Source: JAOABC01 sp041287495 (lineage in GTDB: Bacteria > Aquificota > Aquificia > Aquificales > Hydrogenothermaceae). Taken from it: a stretch of DNA of 64,000 nucleotides. Positions 8,261 through 15,904 of the stretch are shown here, in pieces. The first letter of the stretch is position 1, and each line of letters starts with the position of its first letter. The DNA is taken from contig JBEULE010000016.1 of NCBI GenBank assembly GCA_041287495.1, forward strand, positions 1 to 64,000, read 5' to 3'. The translations under genes were made by a program, and so were the position numbers. The notes under the pieces are model-generated. The model was not told where the DNA came from. It made no database searches and saw nothing but the letters and a program-made list of their open reading frames with translations.

Positions 8261-9582
8261 AAAAGTTAATTTCTTTCCTTTTAGTTATTTCTCTAATCCA
8301 AACATCTAAATCCTTTCAGATTGATGGTGAATTATCAAAAATATCTGAAGCATTAGAAAAGATAGGTGTTGATTGCGGAACAGTTCAGGATAGAGACAAT
8401 GGCAAATATAGATGTATAGAAAAGGATAGCAAGACAGGAGTTTTAAGATTAAAAGGAGAGTATAAAGATTATGACCAATTTTTATCGGCTTATATGATAG
8501 TTCAAAGTATAGTCGGAGTAAACAGAGTTTCTCCTGTATTTGACACATTTGATACGAATATTAGGATTAGAAATATAGAGAGATGTTTTATAGCTCTCTT
8601 TTCGGATAATACTGAAGATAAAGAGAAGTGTAAGATATATGAGTTCAATACCTTACAAAAAGTAGGAAGTAATAAAAGTAGTAAATACGCACTGATCGTT
8701 GCCGTAGGAAAATTTAAGTATATACCTGGAGCATCCTTAGGTGATGCCCCTTTAAATGACGCTGAACTTGTAAGAGATACTTTACAAAAGAGAGGTTACG
8801 AAGTTAATATACTCACAAATGAAAAAGCTACTAAAGATAATGTATTAAGAACATTAGATGAAATTATAGCCAAAATACCAAAAGATGGTGGAATTTTATA
8901 TTTCTATGCTTCAACCCATGGTGCACCAAAAGATCCTAAAGGGGAAACTGGTATAGTTCTATATGATACATCTTTGGAAAAATCATCTTCCTGTAATACT
9001 ATAGATGATACCTTGAGTAAAAATAACGATAAAATAGACAAAAATTTCAGAGATATACTTGTAACTGCAAAAAAAATGTGTAATATGTTAAGTAACTCTA
9101 TAACTCTTAATGAGGATATAATTCCAAGATTAATTGCATCAAATAAAAAAATTAAGTTTATCTCAAATTTAGATGTTTGCTACAGTGGAATTGCACTAAA
9201 AAAAGCTATTGAAAATATAAAATCAGATGATGTTTACACTCCAGATAAAAATGTCGCAACATATCTTACAAGTATATACCCAAATCCTATGATATATCTA
9301 TCCTCTGCATCAGGAGAACAGTTGTCGATGCAGACCGAATTTAACGGAAAACAGTACGGAGTTTTTAGCTATTACTTCTATAAAAATTTACCAAAGAACA
9401 GTTATAATATAGATAGAAATTATAACAATACTTTAAAAATTATAAAAGAAACATCAGGAGAAAGTTGTAGGAAAATAAAAGAAAGCAGAAGTGGAACTGG
9501 TGTTAAATGTAGCGAGGAAGGTCAAAGCCCTCTTTTATTTAAAAACTCACTAATAAAAAAAGAGGAAGATTCTAATCTTTAA
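8257..9582 (+). CDS. Exported caspase-like (peptidase C14) protein with an N-terminal BON-like domain
   Basis: This 441-residue protein has a signal peptide (about 1-19), a BON-like segment (about 60-103: VLRLKGEYKDYDQFLSAYMI, then VGVNRVSP), and a caspase fold from KYALIVAVGKF (143-153) to the C-terminal third. The catalytic dyad is visible: H221 in YASTHGAP and C308 in SNLDVCYSG. A later strand YLSSASGEQLS matches the usual substrate-loop region. GTG at 8257 is preferred over the in-frame GTG at 8242, because GGAGGG (8244-8249) sits seven bases before it and a clean signal peptide then begins. Secretion of an orthocaspase-like enzyme is notable. Substrate and activation are unknown. Confidence 0.75.
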   Translation: MKKLISFLLVISLIQTSKSFQIDGELSKISEALEKIGVDCGTVQDRDNGKYRCIEKDSKTGVLRLKGEYKDYDQFLSAYMIVQSIVGVNRVSPVFDTFDTNIRIRNIERCFIALFSDNTEDKEKCKIYEFNTLQKVGSNKSSKYALIVAVGKFKYIPGASLGDAPLNDAELVRDTLQKRGYEVNILTNEKATKDNVLRTLDEIIAKIPKDGGILYFYASTHGAPKDPKGETGIVLYDTSLEKSSSCNTIDDTLSKNNDKIDKNFRDILVTAKKMCNMLSNSITLNEDIIPRLIASNKKIKFISNLDVCYSGIALKKAIENIKSDDVYTPDKNVATYLTSIYPNPMIYLSSASGEQLSMQTEFNGKQYGVFSYYFYKNLPKNSYNIDRNYNNTLKIIKETSGESCRKIKESRSGTGVKCSEEGQSPLLFKNSLIKKEEDSNL

Positions 9583-9610
9583 ATAAAAAAATAAAAGTGA
9601 GGTGTAGAAG

Positions 9611-10486
9611 ATGTTTGGATTAGGAGAAAAAAGGGGGCAGGAACTAACATTTGGAACGAGAGCCGATTATGAAAATTTGGAACCAGGAGTAGATATATTC
9701 GGTGATGATCAAATCTTTAAAAAAGTAGAAGAAAAAGTTATTACAAACAAAAAACCAAGTTCTGGAAGTTCTGAAGCAGAAAAATCTGACTATTGCAATA
9801 AATTAAAGATTTACTTTACTTTTAATGAAATAAATAAACTTGAAAAAATCTTAGATAAATATAAAGGTTTAAATGATTTAAAAGCTGAATATAATAGGAC
9901 ACACCCTAAAAGATGGCTTATAGCTTTGATTATAGGTATTTTATTAGAGACTTCCATCTTAGTAGTTCAGTCTCTTTATGGCGGAGGGTTTAATCCTATT
10001 ATTATACTTTTTGCCTTTATGTTAGCTATAGGAGGTATTTTACTAGGACAATGGTTAGAGTTCTTGTTTTATGTTAGTGAACACAGAAATGTAAGTCAAA
10101 GTAGTGAAGGAGTTGAAAAGCAGAATTTTATGAAGGTATTTTTAGGTTTAGTCGGAATAATTCTCATAATATTCGTTGCAACAGTAAGGTCAATTTCCGA
10201 TGAAGAAGGAATAGATGTATTAGTTTTCTCAATTACAGTTATCCTCGGATTGATGGTTGCAACATTAGAGGGAGTTAGAGAATACAGTGTACACAAACTT
10301 AAAGATTTAATAGAATATAGAAGGATATATCTTAGAGCGATAGCTACAAAGATGCATTGCCAAAATAAAGATAAGTATTTGTTAAATGAATGTAGTGAAA
10401 ATATAAAAAATGAAATTGAAAATGATTGTAAAATTATTGTAGAAAGTATAGAAAAATATTTGAATAATCTAAAAAAGGGGGAATAA
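9611..10486 (+). CDS. Membrane protein with four predicted helices, function unknown
   Basis: This 291-residue protein has a polar cytoplasmic-looking N-terminus (about 1-95), two pairs of hydrophobic helices (about 99-120 and 126-150, then 172-193 and 200-220), and a charged helical C-terminus with several cysteines (CQNKDKYLLNEC, then CKII). It has no signal peptide and no recognised family. It lies in the exported caspase gene set and could anchor the system in the inner membrane; that is inference from position only. The downstream TPR gene begins in its stop codon region. Confidence 0.5.
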   Translation: MFGLGEKRGQELTFGTRADYENLEPGVDIFGDDQIFKKVEEKVITNKKPSSGSSEAEKSDYCNKLKIYFTFNEINKLEKILDKYKGLNDLKAEYNRTHPKRWLIALIIGILLETSILVVQSLYGGGFNPIIILFAFMLAIGGILLGQWLEFLFYVSEHRNVSQSSEGVEKQNFMKVFLGLVGIILIIFVATVRSISDEEGIDVLVFSITVILGLMVATLEGVREYSVHKLKDLIEYRRIYLRAIATKMHCQNKDKYLLNECSENIKNEIENDCKIIVESIEKYLNNLKKGE

Positions 10487-10488
10487 TG

Positions 10489-11340
10489 ATGTTAAAAAAA
10501 GTTATCTTACTTACTGGAGTTTTAACAGCCTTAAATTTTTCAGTTTCTGCATCTGAATGTAAAGTAAAAGTAAACAAAGATCAAAAAGGAGAAAAAAGGT
10601 CTGTACTTTTAGCTGGTGGAAATGGATACCAGCTTTTTGAAGGATATTTAAATGAGCTAAAGAAAAACAACATAAATGTTAAACCTGGAGATATAAAGGT
10701 ATATGTATATACAGATGCCGGCTTAAAGGAATTTACTTTATCTTGGCAAAATTGGTTGTCTGGTAAATCTCCAGAAGAGATATGGAAGTCTAAATTATCC
10801 AAATATGAAGCTAAAATAGACCCTAAAGAGATAACAAAAGCTGAAAAAATGGGTATGGATATTTATTGTATTAGCTCTGATTCTGAAACAAATAGTCAAA
10901 CTTCTTCTAAAGGTTACTGTTCTCAGGATTCAAACTCTCATATACAACTTGGTATTCAATTTGTAAATAATAAAGACTATGATAATGCCATAAAGGAGTT
11001 TGAAGCAGCTAGTAAAGCTTCTAACTGTCCTTTAGCTTATGCTAATTTAATTCAAGCCTATATCTTGAAAAAGAATTTAAACTTTGCTGTAGATACATAC
11101 AAGAAAGGTGTTGAAGTAGCTGGAAACGATGGATTTTTACATTTCTCAGGAGCTGTAGCCTATACTGCTAAAAAAGATTTTGACCTTGCACTTGACGCAT
11201 TGGATAAAGCATTAAAATACGGATTCAAAGATAAAAAACTATTGGATAGTAAAGAATTAGAACCTCTATACAAAGAGAAAAAACAAGATTTTTGTAATTT
11301 AATGGATAAGTATAAAATTGTTCTCAAAAAATGTTTATAA
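10489..11340 (+). CDS. Exported tetratricopeptide-repeat protein
   Basis: This 283-residue protein has a signal peptide (about 1-21, ending SVSAS), an N-terminal domain with KRSVLLAGGNGYQLFEGYL that I cannot assign, a serine-rich linker near 130-148, and about three TPR-like helix pairs (150-255: LGIQFVNNKDYDNAIKEFEA, then AYANLIQAYILKKNLNFAVD, then AVAYTAKKDFDLALDALDKA). TPRs mediate protein-protein contacts, so this may be the adaptor of the exported caspase gene set. Two adjacent ATGs occur at 10486 and 10489. The second lies seven bases after GGGGG and is preferred. It is the last gene clearly belonging to that set. Confidence 0.6.
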   Translation: MLKKVILLTGVLTALNFSVSASECKVKVNKDQKGEKRSVLLAGGNGYQLFEGYLNELKKNNINVKPGDIKVYVYTDAGLKEFTLSWQNWLSGKSPEEIWKSKLSKYEAKIDPKEITKAEKMGMDIYCISSDSETNSQTSSKGYCSQDSNSHIQLGIQFVNNKDYDNAIKEFEAASKASNCPLAYANLIQAYILKKNLNFAVDTYKKGVEVAGNDGFLHFSGAVAYTAKKDFDLALDALDKALKYGFKDKKLLDSKELEPLYKEKKQDFCNLMDKYKIVLKKCL

Positions 11341-11343
11341 TGT

Positions 11344-12609
11344 ATGATTAACTTTAAGCCGGTTTGGCAAAATGTAGAATTTTTCAATATTGTGAAGCCC
11401 TTAGGGGCTTCCATTCCTCTCTCTACCGGAGAAACAGTTAGAGCTGATGTAGTTGATGTCCTTCCTTCTGGAGGTATAGTTTTAAGGATAAAAGATAGTT
11501 ATGTAACGGTAAAAACAGAAGTTCCTCTTACAAAAGAGAATCAGCTACTTTTAAAGGTATTAGAGTTAAAAGATGATTTAGTTAGATTCCAGATTGTTGA
11601 CATTAAATCGAAACAACCACAGATTTCTCAAAATATAAACCAGATTTTACAGACAAATCCAGAGCTTTTAGTTTTAAGTTTTGACAAACTTCCAGCTAAA
11701 ACTCAAAAAGAAGTTATAAACTTCCTTCAAAATCAGCTTAAAAACAGTATCTCAGAAATACTTCCAAAGTTAGAAACAGCTATAAATCCAAAAAACTTAA
11801 CAGCGGAAACACTAAAAAAAGCCATTGAAAACTCTGGAATATTTTTTGAAAGCAAACTTTTGAGTTTGTATAAAAATATGGAAAATTTAAAAACATACAT
11901 AGAAAATTTACCTACAAACATAAAGGATAATCTATTAGAGATACTACAGTCAACAGATATAAATAACTACAAAAAGTTAGAAGATATAATAAATATCCTA
12001 AATGACAAAAACTTTCAAAAAAGATTAATAAACAGCTTGAAATCAAATATGACACAACTTCAAATAAATGAGATATTACCAGAAAATGTGAACAAAGAGA
12101 TATTTAAATTTTTTGAAAACATCAAATCTCAAGACTATCAAACATTGTTAGAATTAACAGAGGATGATCAGTTTAAAGAGAAAATAAAAGCGGTTATAAA
12201 CAGCTATCAATCAATATCATCTGATATGAAACTAAAAGAAGATATGCAACAACAGATTAAAACTGCACAGGAACTTAGCCTAATAACAGAAAGTTTTTAC
12301 GGATTTTTACCTATAAACTGGGAAAATTTGAAAAATTCAACCTTTAAATATAAAAAATCGGTTAACGATAATGAAAAGAGTTATTACTTTATTATTAACC
12401 TTGATTTTGAAGATGGTAAATTATCAGTAATCACATCATACCAAAAAGAGAAGATAAATATAACATTAGCAGTTGAAAATCAAAATTTACGTAATATAAT
12501 AGCAAATGAAAAGATAAATCTATATCAAAGATTGAAAGAAGAAGGGTTAAATATAGGATATATAGAAGTTATAAACTATGTTCCGGAAAGTATTGACAAG
12601 GTTATTTAG
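11344..12609 (+). CDS. FliK-like (flagellar hook-length control-like) protein
   Basis: This 421-residue acidic, helix-rich protein has a beta-rich N-terminal part (about 20-90: STGETVRADVVDVLPSGGIV), a long variable middle, and a C-terminal domain (about 320-415: YYFIINLDFEDGKLSVI, then LRNIIANEKINLYQRLKEEG) that resembles the hook-length control C-terminal domain which contacts FlhB. The directly adjoining FlhX-like gene supports this, since the pair recurs in many bacteria. Its role would be controlling substrate switching of a flagellar-type export apparatus. Sequence support is moderate. No flagellar structural genes are in the window. The start is four bases after the TPR gene, with no clear ribosome-binding site, suggesting coupling. 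Confidence 0.5.
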   Translation: MINFKPVWQNVEFFNIVKPLGASIPLSTGETVRADVVDVLPSGGIVLRIKDSYVTVKTEVPLTKENQLLLKVLELKDDLVRFQIVDIKSKQPQISQNINQILQTNPELLVLSFDKLPAKTQKEVINFLQNQLKNSISEILPKLETAINPKNLTAETLKKAIENSGIFFESKLLSLYKNMENLKTYIENLPTNIKDNLLEILQSTDINNYKKLEDIINILNDKNFQKRLINSLKSNMTQLQINEILPENVNKEIFKFFENIKSQDYQTLLELTEDDQFKEKIKAVINSYQSISSDMKLKEDMQQQIKTAQELSLITESFYGFLPINWENLKNSTFKYKKSVNDNEKSYYFIINLDFEDGKLSVITSYQKEKINITLAVENQNLRNIIANEKINLYQRLKEEGLNIGYIEVINYVPESIDKVI

Positions 12610-12870
12610 ATGGAAAATAAAAAAGCAGTTGCTTTGAAATATGAAAGATTTAAGGATGTGGCCCCTAAGGTAGTAGCAAAAGGAAAAGGGAAAATTGCTG
12701 AGAAGATAATAGAGGTAGCCAAAGAAAATGGAGTCTATATAAAAGAAGATTCTGATCTTGTGGAAGTTTTATCTACTTTAGAAATAGATGAAGAAATCCC
12801 ACCACAGCTATACAAAGCCGTGGCAGAAATCCTCGTCTTTTTGTATAAAATTAAACAGAAAAAACAATAG
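12610..12870 (+). CDS. FlhB C-terminal-like export switch protein (FlhX type)
   Basis: This 86-residue protein matches only the cytoplasmic C-terminal domain of FlhB/YscU: KAVALKYERFKDVAPKVVAKGKG, then AKENGVYIKED, then IDEEIPPQLYKAVAEILVFLY. Full-length FlhB has four membrane helices and an NPTH autocleavage site directly before the AVALKY strand. Both are missing, so it resembles the cleaved FlhB-CC fragment. FlhX proteins can partly replace that fragment in substrate specificity. It begins immediately after the stop of the FliK-like gene. Family assignment is firm; physiological role is inference. Confidence 0.8.
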   Translation: MENKKAVALKYERFKDVAPKVVAKGKGKIAEKIIEVAKENGVYIKEDSDLVEVLSTLEIDEEIPPQLYKAVAEILVFLYKIKQKKQ

Positions 12871-13408
12871 GAATTTTATCTCTTGTTACAGATATTTTCT
12901 AGAATTGGCATCCAAAAATAATACAATGATTCAAAACAAAGAGAGGAATAGAACGTTACTATAACTATCCAAAGAATCCAATTTAATTGAAACTGAATTT
13001 TCTAAGAACATAACTAGAATCATATGGACGTCTACACAGTTTGTTATGAGTCATTAAAAATGAAAAAAGGAGAAGCCATGTTAGACGCTGAAACCAAACG
13101 CAGTATAGATACCGCCCGTGATACCCTCGTGGGTAAGGTTCCCGACTCAAAAAGTCAGGTGGAGCAGATGACAATATTTTTTATTATTTTTGAAAAAGAA
13201 TGAGGTGTTTATGAAGTTAACATTGTTCTATCGGATTAAAAGAATATGATACAAAAACCAAAAAATATTAATCTTTATACATACCAAAAGCCTCCCTAAT
13301 ATAATGTCTTTAAAAAATTTTATAACTCTTCCGTATTCTCTTTTATCAGTTTCCTTTTTACTGTCCTCATTTGAATTATTATAAATCAGTTCTTACGCTC
13401 AATATTCA
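12871..13408. other. Intergenic region of 538 bases with a foreign gene fragment
   Basis: The stretch has no intact gene. Its centre (13078-13203) holds the start of a type I restriction methyltransferase gene, described separately. The left part (12871-13077) shows no gene or clear repeat. The right part (13204-13408) lies downstream of dapD and contains, on the minus strand, an open frame of about 50 codons without an ATG, GTG or TTG start and a short GGGAGG-led ATG-TAT-AAA-GAT-TAA. These look like remnants and not genes. I saw no transposase, obvious terminal inverted repeats or attachment site. Confidence 0.5.
13078..13203 (+). pseudogene. hsdM fragment: N-terminus of a type I restriction DNA methyltransferase
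   Basis: A 41-codon frame with an ATG behind AGGAG encodes MLDAETKRSIDTARDTLVGK followed by VPDSKSQVEQMT, which matches the conserved start of HsdM N6-adenine methyltransferases. The match stops after residue 32, where the DNA reverts to A+T-rich sequence and the frame ends at TGA. None of the catalytic motifs (FxGxG-type SAM site, NPPF) is present, so it is a 3'-deleted remnant. Bases 13078-13170 hold 47 G or C of 93 (about 51%), far above the surroundings, with codons such as CGC, GCC and CTC rare elsewhere in the window. This indicates recent transfer and deletion. Confidence 0.7.
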
Positions 13409-14224
13409 TTAAACAGAAACGTTAAACTCTCTTAGGGCTTCGTTTAGGGAAGTTTTTTTATCTGTAGATTCTTTTCTTTTACCAATTATTAAAGCACACT
13501 GAACCCCATATTCTCCAGCAGGGAATTTTTTAGTTATAGTACCTGGAATAACAACACTTCTTGCTGGAATTCTTCCTCTATACTCAACAGGTTCGTCTCC
13601 GGACACATCTATAATCCTTGTAGAAGCCGTTATAACAACATTAGCTCCCAAAACAGCCTCTTCTTCAACAATAACACCTTCAACTATGATACATCTTGAA
13701 CCTATAAAACAGTTATCCTCTATAATTACAGGTCTTGCAGAAGGAGGTTCTAAAACACCACCAAGTCCCACTCCTCCAGAAAGATGGACATTTTTACCTA
13801 CTTGAGCACATGAGCCTACTGTTGCCCATGTATCAACCATAGTTCCACTTCCGACATAAGCTCCTATATTAACGTAAGAAGGCATTAAAATTGCTCCCGG
13901 CTCAATATAACTTCCATATCTTGCAGTTGCTGGAGGAACTACTCTTACACCTCTCTCTTTCCAATTTTTCTTTAAAGGTATCTTATCGTAATACTCAAAA
14001 GGTCCAACTTCCATAACTTGCATATCCTGAATAGGAAAGTAAAGAAGAATAGCCTGCTTTACCCATTCATTAACTATCCACTCTCCATTTACCTTCTGGG
14101 CAACCCTAAGTTTCCCATTATCTAGTAAATCAATAACTTCCCTAATAGCATCTTTATATTTTCTCTCTTTAAGAAAGTCTCTATTTTCCCAAGCCTCTAA
14201 AATTAAATCTTTTAACTCCTGCAT
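13409..14224 (-). CDS. dapD: Tetrahydrodipicolinate N-succinyltransferase
   Basis: This 271-residue protein is a left-handed beta-helix (hexapeptide repeat) acyltransferase. It has an N-terminal helical domain (about 1-90), the repeats from about 98 to 220 (RYGSYIEPGAILMPSYVNIG, then GTMVDTWATVGSCAQVGKNV, then HLSGGVGLGGVLEPP) and a C-terminal cap with EYGVQCALIIGKR. It transfers succinyl from succinyl-CoA to tetrahydrodipicolinate in lysine and diaminopimelate synthesis. The CoA donor is made by the succinyl-CoA synthetase encoded elsewhere in this window. It is transcribed alone and divergently from the Yip1 gene, with an extended -10 promoter and a palindrome upstream. Confidence 0.93.
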   Translation of the reverse strand: MQELKDLILEAWENRDFLKERKYKDAIREVIDLLDNGKLRVAQKVNGEWIVNEWVKQAILLYFPIQDMQVMEVGPFEYYDKIPLKKNWKERGVRVVPPATARYGSYIEPGAILMPSYVNIGAYVGSGTMVDTWATVGSCAQVGKNVHLSGGVGLGGVLEPPSARPVIIEDNCFIGSRCIIVEGVIVEEEAVLGANVVITASTRIIDVSGDEPVEYRGRIPARSVVIPGTITKKFPAGEYGVQCALIIGKRKESTDKKTSLNEALREFNVSV

Positions 14225-14251
14225 CTACAACTCCTTGAAAAGTTTTTAAAA

Positions 14252-14274
14252 ATTATACCATCTTATGATAAGAT
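14252..14274 (-). promoter_or_regulatory. dapD extended -10 promoter overlapped by a palindromic site
   Basis: On the minus strand TGGTATAAT (14252-14260) is a perfect extended -10 element 28 bases before the dapD ATG. Directly upstream lies ATCTTAT-G-ATAAGAT (14260-14274), a perfect 7-base inverted repeat about one base. It occupies the spacer between -35 and -10 positions, where a bound repressor would block polymerase. It also lies upstream of the divergent Yip1 gene. Confidence 0.45.
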
Positions 14275-14304
14275 AGAGTATTATATAGAATAGAGGAGTA
14301 AAAT

Positions 14305-14970
14305 ATGGAGAGATTTTTAAAAATATATATTAACCCAAAAGAGAATATAGCTGTTTTAAAAGATTTGAACTTTAGTTTTTGGGAATTGTGGTTAAAGATA
14401 GTTTTACCTTTCTCTCTTCTTGCACCCTTAGGCTATCTAATAGGATTTACAGTTTTAAAATCTACATATATTCACGGGATAAATCAGTTTATAGATTACT
14501 TAAAAAACGACCCTAAGGCAGACAAAGGAACTATTGAATACATGAACAAAATTCTAAATATGTTATCTTCAGATGATTTTAGTAAAATCTTTATGTTTAT
14601 TGGCATTATTTGGATTTTTGAACTTTTAAGACCTGTTATACTAAACGGTATAGTGTTTTTCTTTGGAAGGTCTTTTGGAAGTAATATAATAAATCAGAGA
14701 GCTACCTTCACTTTGACAGTTTTTTCTCTGATACCAACATGGATTGCCGGCTTATTTAATATGGTTAATTCTCCAATCACTACATTTATTGTATTTGTAG
14801 CAACTTTTTATACTTACTATCTATTGTTTATAGGAGCAGAGAAAGTTCTCAACATTCCTTCGGAAAACTCTAAAAATTTCCAATTTATAATAGTAGTTGT
14901 CATATTCCATATAATTATCAGTGGAATATTAGGAATAGTTCAAACAAATATTATTCAGAAAATTCTCTGA
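14305..14970 (+). CDS. Yip1-domain integral membrane protein
   Basis: This 221-residue protein resembles bacterial Yip1/YIF1-domain membrane proteins. It has a short cytoplasmic start typical of the family (MERFLKIYINPKENI, followed by a glycine/proline-containing first helix) and about five membrane helices (near 32-55, 95-115, 125-150, 158-180 and 195-215). The molecular function of bacterial Yip1 proteins is unknown. GAGGAG precedes the ATG by six bases. The 3' end overlaps the convergent panE gene by 20 bases. Confidence 0.6.
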   Translation: MERFLKIYINPKENIAVLKDLNFSFWELWLKIVLPFSLLAPLGYLIGFTVLKSTYIHGINQFIDYLKNDPKADKGTIEYMNKILNMLSSDDFSKIFMFIGIIWIFELLRPVILNGIVFFFGRSFGSNIINQRATFTLTVFSLIPTWIAGLFNMVNSPITTFIVFVATFYTYYLLFIGAEKVLNIPSENSKNFQFIIVVVIFHIIISGILGIVQTNIIQKIL

Positions 14971-15904
14971 GTTTTTCCAAATTTTTAACAATGGTGGTAA
15001 GTGTTAAATTTACCACCGGAATATATCCAACCTTTTTACCTAAATCAACTATAGCACCGTTCAATGCGTCTATCTCTGTTTTTTTACCGGATTTTAAATC
15101 ATAATACATAGATGGATAGTGGGCTTTTGTAGGAGGTATAAGATTTTTATAAAAATGTTCTATATACTCTTGGGCTGATTTATAATTTAGAGGTATATTG
15201 TTGAATTTACATACTTTGAATATCTCTTCTATTACTGTATTCATTATATTCACAGTATCAGAATTTTCTGCAAGCTCTCCATATCTTTTATGTAAAATTG
15301 CACCTAATGGATTTAATGCACAGTTATAGAGAATTTTGTCCCACAAAACTTTATAAATTTCTTTACTGTAAGATGCAGGTATTCCACTGTGTTTTATTAA
15401 ACATACAGTTTCTACTATTTCATTCTCTTGAAGAAGATTTTCTGGATGTCCTATCCTAACATCGTCTGCATTTACCGTTACAGTAGCATATCCGGGACTA
15501 TTTACTTTTGAACCAAATATAATTCTACCTAACAGTATTTTTTCCTTAGGGATATACTTTGAAGCTTTTTCGTAGTTGCCATAACCATTTTGTGTTAGTA
15601 AAACAACTGTTTTATCTTTGATGATATCTTTTATACTTTTGGAAGCTTCTTCTGTGTCATAAGATTTCACTGCAACTATAACTAAATCTATATCTTCATC
15701 TTGAATCTGTTTCACATCAGATAACACTTTATCAAGTTTTGCTTGATGGATTCCCCATATACCGTCAACCTTTAAAATTCCCTCATTAAAACTTTTTAAC
15801 TGATTTTCTTTTACAACTCCGTAAACTGTATGTCCAATCTTTTTTAGAAAGGTTGCAAAAACTGTCCCAACAGCTCCAAGTCCTATAACTACAACCTTTT
15901 TCAT
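14951..15904 (-). CDS. panE: 2-Dehydropantoate 2-reductase (ketopantoate reductase)
   Basis: This 317-residue protein starts with the NADPH-binding Rossmann motif VVVIGLGAVGTVFATFL (glycines at 9, 11 and 14) and has the C-terminal ketopantoate reductase domain with a conserved Lys/Asn region (ILYNCALNPLGAILHKRYGE). It reduces 2-dehydropantoate to pantoate for coenzyme A. The substrate comes from 2-oxoisovalerate, a product of the ilv pathway encoded at the head of the same minus-strand run. It overlaps thrC by four bases and is the last gene of the run. Paralogues with other oxidoreductase roles exist, so substrate is likely, not proven. Confidence 0.85.
   Translation of the reverse strand: MKKVVVIGLGAVGTVFATFLKKIGHTVYGVVKENQLKSFNEGILKVDGIWGIHQAKLDKVLSDVKQIQDEDIDLVIVAVKSYDTEEASKSIKDIIKDKTVVLLTQNGYGNYEKASKYIPKEKILLGRIIFGSKVNSPGYATVTVNADDVRIGHPENLLQENEIVETVCLIKHSGIPASYSKEIYKVLWDKILYNCALNPLGAILHKRYGELAENSDTVNIMNTVIEEIFKVCKFNNIPLNYKSAQEYIEHFYKNLIPPTKAHYPSMYYDLKSGKKTEIDALNGAIVDLGKKVGYIPVVNLTLTTIVKNLEKLREFSE

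Noticed and set aside
12983..13174. Minus-strand frame of 63 codons over the hsdM relic
   Set aside because: It is antisense to the HsdM-like fragment, resembles no family and owes its openness to the G+C-rich insert.
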